A stretch of 38,752 bases of DNA, from positions 1 through 38,752 of the forward strand of contig CAKSIP010000011.1 of NCBI GenBank assembly GCA_934462825.1, written 5' to 3'. This DNA comes from an uncultured Eubacteriales bacterium (lineage in GTDB: Bacteria > Bacillota > Clostridia > Oscillospirales > CAG-272). Positions 1 to 9,074 of the stretch are shown here, in pieces (position 1 is the first letter of the stretch; every line of letters begins with the position of its first letter). The notes beneath the pieces are model-generated. The model saw nothing but the letters and a program-made list of their open reading frames with translations. It was not told where the DNA came from and did not search any database. Position numbers and translations under genes: made by a program.

Positions 1-605
1 ATCTCGTTCGGCTCAAAGTGGGTATCTGCCACCAAAATACCGCTTTCCGCGCATATATGGACACTCACGCTTGAGTATTTTTCAAATTCGGCGGAAATCT
101 CAGGGTATAATGCCTGGATCCCCTCAAAAATAAACACGTCCCGTTCGGTAGATGTTACCGAGCGATACCCGGTACGCTTGCCGGACACAAAATCAAATAT
201 CGGTACATCGACATACGTTTTTTTCTCGGAAAAGATGGCAGCCACGCATTGTATCAAGGCGTTAAAATCAATCGTATCAATCGAATCGTAGTCCATATCA
301 ATGGTTGGATCCATTTCGGCGCGTTCCCGAAGATAGTCTTTATTATAATAGAAATCGTCGATGGATACAACATGAACATTTTTCCCAAACTGCTTCAATT
401 CTTCAATCAACAGATTGGCCGCCGTAGTCTTGCCGGAGCAAGTAGGGCCGGAAAGTGCGATCAGACGCACGGTCGAATCGGCGCAAATATCAGAAGCAAC
501 CGCGCGAAGCCGGATTTCAAAATCGGCCTCTGCTGCATGCACAAATTCTTTTTTTTCCCATTCGCTGATGAAATGGTTTGGCTCTTGCAAGTCATTGTTT
601 TTCAT
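1..605 (-). CDS. Uridine kinase-like P-loop nucleoside kinase, 3' end cut by window edge
   Basis: This frame gives about 201 residues and runs off the left edge, so the C-terminus is missing. The start is the ATG at 603-605, preceded by a strong AAGGAGG-type site. A Walker A motif (GPTCSGKTT) lies at about residues 53-61, followed by a SIDDFY segment at 81-86, typical of the uridine kinase/phosphoribulokinase family, where the aspartates serve nucleoside binding and catalysis. These enzymes phosphorylate uridine or cytidine with ATP or GTP in pyrimidine salvage. About 45 N-terminal residues precede the P-loop, more than in the classic Udk, so a divergent clostridial nucleoside kinase is possible. 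It lies 56 bases downstream of hemZ on the same strand and is probably the distal gene of that run. Family is fairly sure; substrate is inferred. Confidence 0.8.
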   Translation of the reverse strand, partial: MKNNDLQEPNHFISEWEKKEFVHAAEADFEIRLRAVASDICADSTVRLIALSGPTCSGKTTAANLLIEELKQFGKNVHVVSIDDFYYNKDYLRERAEMDPTIDMDYDSIDTIDFNALIQCVAAIFSEKKTYVDVPIFDFVSGKRTGYRSVTSTERDVFIFEGIQALYPEISAEFEKYSSVSVHICAESGILVADTHFEPNE

Positions 606-661
606 GTTCCGTTATCCTCCTTTTCGCTTGATATTAAATGCAGGGGCAAAGCAAGCGCGTC

Positions 662-2209
662 TCACGACTCCATCATGCCCTGCCGACAATAAAATGCTTC
701 GATCTTTGCCAAAATCTCTCCGCTTTTATTTTCGGAAAGATATTCATAGGGATATTTCTGATTAAACAAACGGATGATTTTATTTTCTCGACGGGTGTTT
801 TCTCCGTCCTCTGTTGCCGCTGTTTCGTTTGCGTTGGCATGCCCGCTTTTGGCCTGATGATTGACAAGCTTGGTGACCGCACCTGCGCCAACCGCAAAAA
901 TGCTGTGCGTTTCCTCCATCATATGGATATTATAAATTCCCTCTGCTCCGTCCTTGGCAAAGCCGACATTTTCAAAGTTGCCCACTGTTTTCTTCTGCCG
1001 GTACATATAATAAGGCATATATCCGGCCTGAGCCGCTTTAATTTGCACGTAATCTACGCACTTGCCGGCGTCGCCGCCGCGCATGGAAAACACATCGCAA
1101 CCGTTGCGCAAAAGCTCGGCGGATTTTTTTACGCAAAAGGTATGTACTGTAATATTCGCCGGATCCAAGGCCACAATCTGATCAAACGTGGAAGAAAATG
1201 TTTTGAAATTATCCTCCGGCAATCCGACAATCAAATCCGTATTGATATATTTTATACCGGAATGCGCCGCAATATCATACGCTCTCAAAAAATCTTCGGC
1301 GGTATGATGGCGACCGATCCGTTCCAAAACCTTTTCGCAAAGGGATTGGGGGTTCACACTGATTCTGGTAACGCCATGCTCATAGGCAATGCGCAGTTTC
1401 TCGGCGGTAATTGTGTCGGGGCGTCCGGCTTCCAGCGTAAATTCCTCCAAAGCCGAAACATCGGTTTCCCGGCCTATCGTTTCCAACAAGGTATACAGCT
1501 GTTTTTCATCAAGAATGGTAGGGGTGCCTCCGCCGATATACACCGATTTGACATGCAAACCAAGGCGGCGAATCAGCGCAAAATTGGCTTTCACATCACA
1601 AATCAAGCGCTCCAAATAGTCGGGAATCAAGGAAAGAAGTCGTTTGGAGGAATACGACACAAAAGAACAATAGCTACACCGCGAAGGGCAAAAAGGAATT
1701 GAAATGTAAACACTGCAATCTTTTTCGTCCGGCGTACCTATGATTTTTTTCTCGCACACTGCTACTTCCGTAGCCAATGCCGCCTTTTTGGGAATCACAA
1801 GGTACTCGGAAGTAAGTATTTTTTTCACTTTGGCCTTGCTAAAGCCCATATTTAAGTATTCCGTTGCGACTTTGGAAGGACGCACGCCGGTCAAAATACC
1901 CCAAGAGGGCTTATACGACTCCATTGCGCCCAAAACCGCCACCACAGCCGCACCGACAGCAATCTTTTTCGTGCGCTCCGCGGATCGGATTTCATTAAAA
2001 TCGCAGCTTCTTGTTTCCGTCAATGTCCGCTCGGCTCTGATGGCCGTAGCGGTGGCTTCATATCCGTGATCTGTGGCGCGCAGTTCCAAATTCAGGCACG
2101 GCGTTCCGTCCTCGGCATCATTCCCCGAAAAACCGGCGCCGGGGTAAAAAATCATGCAAAGCGTCTGCACATAGTACCGATTGACCTCACCCTTGATATT
2201 GATTTGCAT
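662..2209 (-). CDS. hemZ: Coproporphyrinogen dehydrogenase HemZ (radical SAM)
   Basis: The 515-residue product matches the usual HemZ length (about 500). The radical SAM cluster is CxxxCxxC at Cys174, Cys178 and Cys181, followed by a GGGTPT glycine motif that contacts S-adenosylmethionine. About 165 residues precede the radical SAM barrel, as in HemZ rather than HemN or HemW. The family is assigned to oxygen-independent oxidation of coproporphyrinogen III, although in clostridia without a complete haem pathway the true substrate is unsettled. The ATG at 2209 follows a GTGGAGAA-type site. It lies 45 bases after dtd and 56 bases before the kinase gene, and the order relA-dtd-hemZ is common in Clostridia. 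No other haem genes are in this window. Family is confident; in vivo role is not. Confidence 0.9.
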   Translation of the reverse strand: MQINIKGEVNRYYVQTLCMIFYPGAGFSGNDAEDGTPCLNLELRATDHGYEATATAIRAERTLTETRSCDFNEIRSAERTKKIAVGAAVVAVLGAMESYKPSWGILTGVRPSKVATEYLNMGFSKAKVKKILTSEYLVIPKKAALATEVAVCEKKIIGTPDEKDCSVYISIPFCPSRCSYCSFVSYSSKRLLSLIPDYLERLICDVKANFALIRRLGLHVKSVYIGGGTPTILDEKQLYTLLETIGRETDVSALEEFTLEAGRPDTITAEKLRIAYEHGVTRISVNPQSLCEKVLERIGRHHTAEDFLRAYDIAAHSGIKYINTDLIVGLPEDNFKTFSSTFDQIVALDPANITVHTFCVKKSAELLRNGCDVFSMRGGDAGKCVDYVQIKAAQAGYMPYYMYRQKKTVGNFENVGFAKDGAEGIYNIHMMEETHSIFAVGAGAVTKLVNHQAKSGHANANETAATEDGENTRRENKIIRLFNQKYPYEYLSENKSGEILAKIEAFYCRQGMMES

Positions 2210-2254
2210 GCTAAATTCTCCACATCTGATGAATTGATTTTCTGTATTATTGCA

Positions 2255-2716
2255 TTATTGCTTTTTCTTTAGCCACATATGGCTATCCAAAAGAATCGTC
2301 ACCGGGCCGTCATTGAGGATGGAAACCTCCATATCGGCCCCAAATTCACCCGTAGCAACATGGCGCACTTCCCTTTTCATTTGCCGGACAAACGTCTCGT
2401 AAAGGGCGTTTGCTTCGGCCGGAGGGGCTGAAGCCAAAAAATCCGGGCGATTTCCTTTTTCGCAATTTGCATACAGCGTAAAATTGGATACGATCAGAGC
2501 CTCGCCTTCCACATCCCGAATGGACAAATTCATTTTTCTGTCCTCATCGGAAAAGATTCGGAGCTTGGCAATTTTTGACGCCATGATTTCAGCGTCCTGC
2601 TCCGTATCGCCGGCGCCCACGCCGAGCAGAATCATAAGGCCCTGTCCGATTTCCCCACAGACAGCTCCTTCAATGGAAACCGATGCTTTTTTTACCCGTT
2701 GCAAAACTGCTTTCAT
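2255..2716 (-). CDS. dtd: D-aminoacyl-tRNA deacylase
   Basis: The 153-residue product is full length for DTD. These homodimeric enzymes hydrolyse D-amino acids (and mischarged glycine) from tRNA, protecting translation. The C-terminal Gly-cisPro motif is intact in NDGPVT near residue 137, and the GNRPDF segment follows the active-site strand. One oddity is the catalytic-face motif, normally SQxxT: here it reads SNFT at residues 77-80, with Asn in place of Gln. The N-terminus (MKAVLQRV) is canonical, and the ATG at 2716 lies just downstream of an AAGGAGA-type site. The gene sits 59 bases after relA and 45 bases before hemZ, all in one direction, as commonly seen in Clostridia. Identity is firm; whether the Asn alters specificity cannot be judged here. 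Confidence 0.95.
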   Translation of the reverse strand: MKAVLQRVKKASVSIEGAVCGEIGQGLMILLGVGAGDTEQDAEIMASKIAKLRIFSDEDRKMNLSIRDVEGEALIVSNFTLYANCEKGNRPDFLASAPPAEANALYETFVRQMKREVRHVATGEFGADMEVSILNDGPVTILLDSHMWLKKKQ

Positions 2717-2775
2717 AAAGTCCTATCTCCTTCTTTTCTGTTCTTTGCCACTTATATACCGATCCGTATCGGCGT

Positions 2776-5007
2776 TTATTTGGAAAAGCCGCGTGTCACG
2801 CTTTCAATTCCATTCAAGTCCTTCAACCGAGACACGATGGATTTATAATGTTCGATATTCTTACAGCTGATTTTCAGATTGATAATAATTTTATCACTGC
2901 CGTATTTTTGCGAGTTGATCTGCAAAATGGAAACCCGCATATCGGCCAAAGCGGCGGTAATATCGGCAATCAATGTGATGGTATTGTAGGCGTAAATCTG
3001 CACTAACGCTTCATAAACGCTATCTCTGGTTCCGGCCGCAGGCAACTCCCAATGAGCCTCCAGCCATCGGTCGGCATTTTCCAGGTTTTTCATTCCCATA
3101 ATCACATTGGGGCAATCGCTCTTATGAATGGAAATGCCGTATCCCTTCGTCACAAAGCCGATAACGCTGTCTCCGGGCAACGGATTGCAACATTTTGCAA
3201 ACTTCACAAGGCATCCGTATTCTCCGTCCACCACAATGCCGCTGTTGGACTTGATATTTTTCGGCTTGTCAACGGTTTTAACCTGATTGACGTCTGTAAT
3301 AGCGGGTTCCTCTATGTCAGGCTTCACCACTCGGTCAAATTCATCCTTAAGCTTCAAGGCGATTTTTGACACGGGCAATCCGCCATATCCGATGGTATTA
3401 TACAAATCATCAATCGAGTTAAAGCCGCTACGCGCCGCCACATTGGAAACAATTTCATTGCGCTGCGCTTCGGTGCAGGCATAGGCGTAGTGACGAAATT
3501 CGGCATCTATCGCATTTTTTCCGACGGCGATATTATCTGCGCGTTTTTCTTTCTTGAACCATTGCCGGATTTTTGTCCGCGCTTCGCTGGTTTTCACGAT
3601 CTTCAGCCAATCGCGGCTGGGGCCTTTTGAGGAGGAAGACGTCAGAATTTCCACAATTTCCCCGTTTTGCGGGACACGGTCAATCGGAACAATCATACCG
3701 TTGATTTTGGCGCCGATCATTTTATTTCCCACGGCCGAATGGATGGCATAGGCAAAATCAATCACGGTTGCGCCCTGCGGCAAGGCAATTACGTCGCCTT
3801 TCGGAGTAAACACAAAGGTTTCGTCGTGAAATATATCCGTTTTGATCGCATTCATGAACTCGTCGGGATCTCGGGTGCCGTCCTCGGTTTCAATCAGCTT
3901 GGCAATCCATTCCAGCTTCTTGTCGATTTCCTCTTTAGAGCGCTCGCCGGATTTGTATTTCCAGTGCGCGGCCACACCGTATTCGGCAATATGATGCATT
4001 TCCCAAGTACGAATCTGCACCTCAAACGGAATACCATCCCGCCCGATAACGGTGGTGTGCAAGGAGCGATACATATTCGGCTTCGGCGTGGAAATATAGT
4101 CCTTGAATCGGCCGGGCATGGAATTGAACATTTCATGAATCAAGCCAAGAGCTGTATAGCACTCCAGCTCGGTATCCACAATCACGCGCAAGGCGTAAAA
4201 ATCGTAGATTTCATCAAAGCTTTTGTTTTGCGTGTACATCTTTTTATAGATACTGTACACGGATTTGATGCGCCCTTCCAGGGTGAAATGAATATCATTT
4301 TCCCGCAGTTTTTCGTCCACCTGCGCGCGAACCTTTTCAATAAAGTCGCGGTTTTGGCCGTACTTCTTTTCAATGTCGTTCCGCACTTCTTCATAGCCAA
4401 TCGGATCCAAATATTTCAAGCCGAGATTTTCCAGCTCTTGCTTGATTTTTTGCATACCGAGGCGATGGGCCAGCGGAGCATACACCTGCATGGTTTCCAG
4501 CGCCGTAATGCGTTGTTTATTGGCGGGCTTTGCGCTCAGGGTACGCATATTATGCAGGCGGTCGCACAGTTTTATAAAGATAACACGGATGTCCTTGGAC
4601 ATGGCCAGAAGCATCTTACGGAGGTTTTCGATATGTGCTTCTTCCTTATCCTCCACCTGCATAAATACAATTTTAGTTACCCCGTCTACCAGCAAAGCCA
4701 CTTCCGGCCCGAACTGCTTTTCAATCTCTTTGAGATTGGTTTTGTCCGAGCAATCCTCCACCGTGTCATGAAGCAAAGCCGCGCAAATGGAATCGGTATC
4801 CAATTCCAGGCCTGCAACAATTTCCGCCACGGCTACCGGATGCGAAATATAAGGCTCGCCGCTGTTGCGGAACTGCCCGTCATGCAAGTTTTTAGCGTAT
4901 TCGTATGCACGGATAATTTTATCGGTATCATACTTTTTTCCGGTTGCTGCCAAAATATTCAGCAACCGCTTGATCGTCACATCTTGTCGATTGATTTCTG
5001 CGCTCAT
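2776..5007 (-). CDS. relA: Bifunctional (p)ppGpp synthetase/hydrolase, Rel family
   Basis: The 743-residue product has the full Rel architecture. The N-terminal hydrolase carries the HD pair His80-Asp81 and ED at 84-85. The synthetase domain has GRIKSVYSIYKK at about 245-256 and RFKD at 300-303; the RxKD form marks bifunctional Rel enzymes, as against the ExDD of Gammaproteobacterial RelA. A TGS domain follows at about 385-450, a cysteine-rich CCNPLPGD segment near 608, and a C-terminal ACT domain. It makes (p)ppGpp from ATP and GTP or GDP during amino acid starvation and degrades it afterwards. The ATG at 5007 has an AAAGGAGT site. It lies 73 bases after recJ and 59 before dtd, in the standard clostridial order. 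Many annotators use rel rather than relA for this gene. Confidence 0.96.
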   Translation of the reverse strand: MSAEINRQDVTIKRLLNILAATGKKYDTDKIIRAYEYAKNLHDGQFRNSGEPYISHPVAVAEIVAGLELDTDSICAALLHDTVEDCSDKTNLKEIEKQFGPEVALLVDGVTKIVFMQVEDKEEAHIENLRKMLLAMSKDIRVIFIKLCDRLHNMRTLSAKPANKQRITALETMQVYAPLAHRLGMQKIKQELENLGLKYLDPIGYEEVRNDIEKKYGQNRDFIEKVRAQVDEKLRENDIHFTLEGRIKSVYSIYKKMYTQNKSFDEIYDFYALRVIVDTELECYTALGLIHEMFNSMPGRFKDYISTPKPNMYRSLHTTVIGRDGIPFEVQIRTWEMHHIAEYGVAAHWKYKSGERSKEEIDKKLEWIAKLIETEDGTRDPDEFMNAIKTDIFHDETFVFTPKGDVIALPQGATVIDFAYAIHSAVGNKMIGAKINGMIVPIDRVPQNGEIVEILTSSSSKGPSRDWLKIVKTSEARTKIRQWFKKEKRADNIAVGKNAIDAEFRHYAYACTEAQRNEIVSNVAARSGFNSIDDLYNTIGYGGLPVSKIALKLKDEFDRVVKPDIEEPAITDVNQVKTVDKPKNIKSNSGIVVDGEYGCLVKFAKCCNPLPGDSVIGFVTKGYGISIHKSDCPNVIMGMKNLENADRWLEAHWELPAAGTRDSVYEALVQIYAYNTITLIADITAALADMRVSILQINSQKYGSDKIIINLKISCKNIEHYKSIVSRLKDLNGIESVTRGFSK

Positions 5008-5080
5008 ACGACTCCTTTCGATGTTTCTCGGTTCCTCTTTCCTGCTTCATACGGAGTATATTGATAGGCCGCAGGTTGAA

Positions 5081-7315
5081 TCAACTCCGATTTCTGCACT
5101 GACTCCGAAGCATTTTCAAAATGGAGGATTTCTCTATATTGGTTTTAGAGGCACTGAAATACACGTCGAACTTATAGTGATCGTCCTCGGTAATTTCCAC
5201 GCCGCATATTTTCAACTCATGAAGGATTCTTATAATAAATTTCAGCTTCACGTAATTGATGGAAGATCGGTCGCCCCGATTCAGAAGGGACAGCATCACA
5301 TCGGACGACATGGCATCATGTCCCAGACGAAATTCGCGTCGGATCACGGTGTAAACAGCAACAAAGTCCTCCCGCGTCGGAATAAAATTTTCTTCCATAT
5401 CAAAGGCTCCGCCTGCTTTGATCTGCTCATATCTTTCATGAGCCATCTCTCGTTTTTGCTGCCAGGATTCGGAGGTGCGGAGGTCCTGCACGATCATTTG
5501 GACGGTTTTTACGCCCTGAAACTCATTGATGTCCATATTGAAGACAACATCCACTTCATCGCCTTCCAGCAGTGAGAGCCTGACCGGTGCCATTCCGAAA
5601 TAAACGGCATTCAGCACAACACCGTCTTTGCTTAAAATCAGCTTTGTATGCTTTCCGGCTCCAATCGGTATGATTTTCACAATTGTTGCATCCCGCAAAA
5701 CAAAGGCAGGGATCGGATTGGCAACGCCAAACGGCTCAAGACGATACAGCTCCATGACCTGCTTTATGGTAATATCGCTCATATTGATTTCGCAGTCCGC
5801 CTCTACCTGCACGACAATCGGATTTTCTCCAAGGTACTGATTGGCATACTCGTTGATCTTACGTCGAAACGCTTCAATATTTCCCCGTTCAATGGTCAAG
5901 CCGGCCGCCAATTCGTGACCGCCGTATTTGCACAGCAAATCCTCACAATAGTTCATGGCATTTACCAAATTCATGCCTTTCACGCTTCGCCCCGATCCTT
6001 TGCCGCTATCATCCGGGCTTGGATAGCCGCGGGTAGCTCCGTCAAAGGAAATCAAAATGGACGGAAGGCCGTAGCGCTCCGTGATCCGCGACGCTACAAT
6101 TCCGATAATACCCTGATTCCAATTATCATCATCAATGATAATCACTTTATCATTGTCAAAGTCATGGGTTTGCTCGATTTTTTTATAGGCCTGTTCGGCA
6201 ATCCGGTTTTCTTCCACCTGTCTTTGGCGATTGATCTCGCACAGTTCCTCTGCCATGGCCGCCGCCTTTTCCGGTGAATCCGCCAAAAGCAATTCCACCG
6301 CTTTGGAAGCATTGCTGATACGCCCGGCCGCGTTGATTTTGGGCGCTAAGCCATATCCGATAAAGCTCGATGTAATCTTCCGCTTTTTCGGCTGTGGGCG
6401 AGCGGCAGTGCCGCTATTTGCCGCCGGTCGAACATTTCCTCCCGATTTTTCATTGGCGGCTTCAATCAATGCCGCAAGTCCGAGTCGCCCGGTTTCTGCG
6501 ATTCTACGCAAGCCAAGGGCAACAATCAAACGGTTTTCGCCCACGATAGGCATAACATCGGCAATCGTTCCGATAGCCGTAAGGTCGGCGTATTCACGAA
6601 AAACTTTTCGCACGCCTTCAATTTCAGGAATCCCCTGCTCGCGGCAAAGCACGCTTTCATAAGCGCAAATCAATTTGAAAACCACACCAACCCCGGCCAA
6701 TTCCTTAAACGGATATTGACAATCCGGGCGGTGAGGATTTACGACGGCGCATGCGTTCGGAAGCTCCGGGCGGCATTCATGATGATCGGTAATCACCATG
6801 TCAATGCCTTTGCTCCGGGCATATTCTACTTCCTCGTTGGCGGTAATGCCGGTATCCACTGTAACAATCAACTCGGCGCCCTGCGCCTTAAGCCGATCAA
6901 TGGCGGCGCAAGAAACGCCATACCCTTCTCCGTTGCGGCGCGGTATGTAATATTCTATATCGGCGCCCTTTTCGGACAGGAACAAATACAACGTACTGAC
7001 CGCGGTAACGCCGTCCACGTCGTAGTCTCCATAAATCACGATCTTCTCATGCTGCTCTATCGCTTGTCGAATCCGGTCGATCGCTTTATCAATGTCCGTC
7101 ATCAAAAACGGATCATAGAGGGATGAGGTTTCGTTATCGAGAAATTGCTTGGCTTCTTGAGGGGTTTTATAGCCGCGATTATACAGAAGCTTGGCACAAA
7201 GCTCGGATACCCCCAATTGCTCAGAGACTTGCTTAACCGCTTCATCTCTTGCTATATCACCACTATCTTTGGGGTAAAGTATCGACCATACCTTTGTTTT
7301 CTTCTTACTTTCCAT
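5081..7315 (-). CDS. recJ: Single-stranded-DNA-specific exonuclease RecJ
   Basis: The ATG at 7315, behind an AAAGGAAG site, gives 744 residues; the frame stays open upstream, but that extension has no similar site and is not family-like. DHH-family motifs are present: DYDVDG at 97-102, VDTG at 153-156 and DHHE at 177-180, which bind catalytic Mn or Mg, then GLAPKINAAGR at about 343-353 and the DHHA1 motif GGHELAAG. RecJ degrades single-stranded DNA 5' to 3' in recombination and mismatch or base-excision repair. A low-complexity insert of about 25 residues (roughly 308-335, rich in Gly, Ala, Pro, Lys) lies just before the GLAPKINAAGR strand and is not usual in this family. The long C-terminal region is typical of Bacillota RecJ. 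relA follows 73 bases downstream. Confidence 0.95.
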   Translation of the reverse strand: MESKKKTKVWSILYPKDSGDIARDEAVKQVSEQLGVSELCAKLLYNRGYKTPQEAKQFLDNETSSLYDPFLMTDIDKAIDRIRQAIEQHEKIVIYGDYDVDGVTAVSTLYLFLSEKGADIEYYIPRRNGEGYGVSCAAIDRLKAQGAELIVTVDTGITANEEVEYARSKGIDMVITDHHECRPELPNACAVVNPHRPDCQYPFKELAGVGVVFKLICAYESVLCREQGIPEIEGVRKVFREYADLTAIGTIADVMPIVGENRLIVALGLRRIAETGRLGLAALIEAANEKSGGNVRPAANSGTAARPQPKKRKITSSFIGYGLAPKINAAGRISNASKAVELLLADSPEKAAAMAEELCEINRQRQVEENRIAEQAYKKIEQTHDFDNDKVIIIDDDNWNQGIIGIVASRITERYGLPSILISFDGATRGYPSPDDSGKGSGRSVKGMNLVNAMNYCEDLLCKYGGHELAAGLTIERGNIEAFRRKINEYANQYLGENPIVVQVEADCEINMSDITIKQVMELYRLEPFGVANPIPAFVLRDATIVKIIPIGAGKHTKLILSKDGVVLNAVYFGMAPVRLSLLEGDEVDVVFNMDINEFQGVKTVQMIVQDLRTSESWQQKREMAHERYEQIKAGGAFDMEENFIPTREDFVAVYTVIRREFRLGHDAMSSDVMLSLLNRGDRSSINYVKLKFIIRILHELKICGVEITEDDHYKFDVYFSASKTNIEKSSILKMLRSQCRNRS

Positions 7316-7454
7316 GATTGTTTCTTCCTTTTTCCATTGCGAACCAACCTCGTCATCTGCCCGAAAGCCCGTTCTATATATCAAAATATCAAAATGGATT
7401 GATTTTTTCCAATTTGCTTTTTGCTTTTTCTGTCTTCTTCTGCTGCTCCGCTTT

Positions 7455-9074
7455 TCAATCGACACAAGGAGCATATCTTCGCATGATAGCCAAGGCCGTT
7501 CCGATTCCGTCCACAGCCGCGCTGGTAATTCCGCCGGCATAACCGGCACCTTCCCCACAGGGGTAAACCAAATCGGACGCCACGCTGTTCAGGGTATCGG
7601 CGTTCCGAAGAATCCGAATCGGCGAGGATGTGCGGGTTTCCACGCCCGTCAGCACAGCATCCGGCGCGTCAAAGCCTTCGATTCGACGGCCGAAAGAGGC
7701 AATCCCACGCCGAAGCTCCTCGGTCACAAAGGGCGGCAAAAGGGTGTCGATTCGCGCCAATTGATACCGATTTCCTCCCATATAGCTGGGAAGGATCCGC
7801 TTTGGCTCGGTAGTCAAGCGCCCTTCGGTAAAATCGCCCACGGTTTGAACCGGTGCATGATAGTTATTACCGCCGGCACGGAATGCCGCCTGTTCCAGCG
7901 ATCGCTGAAATTGAATCGCCTTTTCCACAGAGCATCCATAGTCCTCGCAACGAACCGATACGGCAATGGCTGCATTGGAATTTACGCCGTCGCGGGCGAA
8001 GCAACTCATACCGTTGACAACCACGCCTCCCGCTTCGGAAGCCGCTGCCACAACTTCGCCACCGGGACACATACAGAAAGTATACACGCCACGGCCGCTT
8101 TTTGTATCAGACAGATTATATTCTCCTGCGCCCAATTTAGGATGGCCTGCGAAACTGCCATACAGGGCACGGTCGATGTCTTCCTTCCGATGCTCAATCC
8201 GCACGCCGACGGAAAAAGGCTTGGGTAGGATCGTTTCCTTTTGCATAACAAGCGTTTGCACTGTATCACGTGCGCTGTGGCCGATGGCCAACACCATGGT
8301 GCCACACGAGAAATCCCCTTGAGACGTTTTTACGGAAAGACCTCCGTCTGTATTTTTTTGATAGTGCTCCATGCGGCAACGGTAAAGCACGCGGCCGCCC
8401 AGCTGCTCGATCCTCGTCAAAATCGCTTTGACAACGCCACGCAATCGGTCGGTTCCGATATGAGGTTTTGCTTTCGTCAAAATTTCATCGGGGGCGCCGA
8501 ACTCATGCAAGCGTGTCAAAACGTAATTGCATTTTTCATCGTTGATTCGTGTAATCAGTTTTCCGTCGGAAAAGGTTCCCGCGCCTCCGGCGCCAAACTG
8601 AATATTGGAATCAGCATCCAACACGCCGTTCTGATAAAAAGCATTCACATCGGCCACTCGGTTTTCCACGCTTTCGCCTCGATCTATCAAGATCGGAGCG
8701 TAGCCGTTCTCCGCCAAAAGCAAAGCACAGAACAGACCGGCCGGCCCCATACCGACCACCATCGGTCGGCCATACATTTTGTCCTTGCCAAAGGCAATGC
8801 TGAGAGGCGCTTCGTTCACCGACACGGCCCCTGCCTTCAAAAGTGCTTTTTGTACCGAAGGCTGTGCGCCCAATGTATCCGGCAATTCGACCAGCACCGA
8901 GCAAACAACCTTAATCTCATTTCTTTTTCTTGCATCCCAAGACTTTTTATAAAGTCGAAAATGAAGCGTTCGGGGATCCAAACCCGAACGCCTCATTTTA
9001 TCAACGGCTGATGCAAGAATTTCCTCATCCTCTACCCAAAAGGGGAGAATTATATTTTGTAAAAGGACTCTCAC
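7455..9074 (-). CDS. FAD-dependent dehydrogenase, uncharacterised (COG2509-like)
   Basis: This 539-residue flavoprotein starts at a GTG (9072-9074) that overlaps the ybbR stop by four bases, with a GAGGAGAG site upstream; the overlap suggests translational coupling. About 100 N-terminal residues form a basic domain typical of this family. The dinucleotide-binding motif GMGPAG lies at about 108-113, followed by an acidic FAD-ribose strand (LIDRGE) and the segment FGAGGAGTFSDGKL, characteristic of the uncharacterised FAD-dependent dehydrogenase family. Conserved glycine motifs near the C-terminus (CGEGAGYAGGI) close the FAD site. Electron donor, acceptor and substrate are unknown. It lies between the c-di-AMP genes and recJ, 139 bases before recJ, with no convincing terminator in that gap. 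Family is confident; function unknown. Confidence 0.88.
   Translation of the reverse strand: MRVLLQNIILPFWVEDEEILASAVDKMRRSGLDPRTLHFRLYKKSWDARKRNEIKVVCSVLVELPDTLGAQPSVQKALLKAGAVSVNEAPLSIAFGKDKMYGRPMVVGMGPAGLFCALLLAENGYAPILIDRGESVENRVADVNAFYQNGVLDADSNIQFGAGGAGTFSDGKLITRINDEKCNYVLTRLHEFGAPDEILTKAKPHIGTDRLRGVVKAILTRIEQLGGRVLYRCRMEHYQKNTDGGLSVKTSQGDFSCGTMVLAIGHSARDTVQTLVMQKETILPKPFSVGVRIEHRKEDIDRALYGSFAGHPKLGAGEYNLSDTKSGRGVYTFCMCPGGEVVAAASEAGGVVVNGMSCFARDGVNSNAAIAVSVRCEDYGCSVEKAIQFQRSLEQAAFRAGGNNYHAPVQTVGDFTEGRLTTEPKRILPSYMGGNRYQLARIDTLLPPFVTEELRRGIASFGRRIEGFDAPDAVLTGVETRTSSPIRILRNADTLNSVASDLVYPCGEGAGYAGGITSAAVDGIGTALAIMRRYAPCVD

Noticed and set aside
3667..5064. Long open frame on the plus strand opposite relA (about 465 codons)
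   Set aside because: It is antisense to an unmistakable Rel protein and its translation resembles no domain; long shadow frames are common here opposite minus-strand genes.
7316..7454. Possible terminator between the FAD dehydrogenase gene and recJ
   Set aside because: Only short imperfect pairings; no stable stem followed by a T-run.
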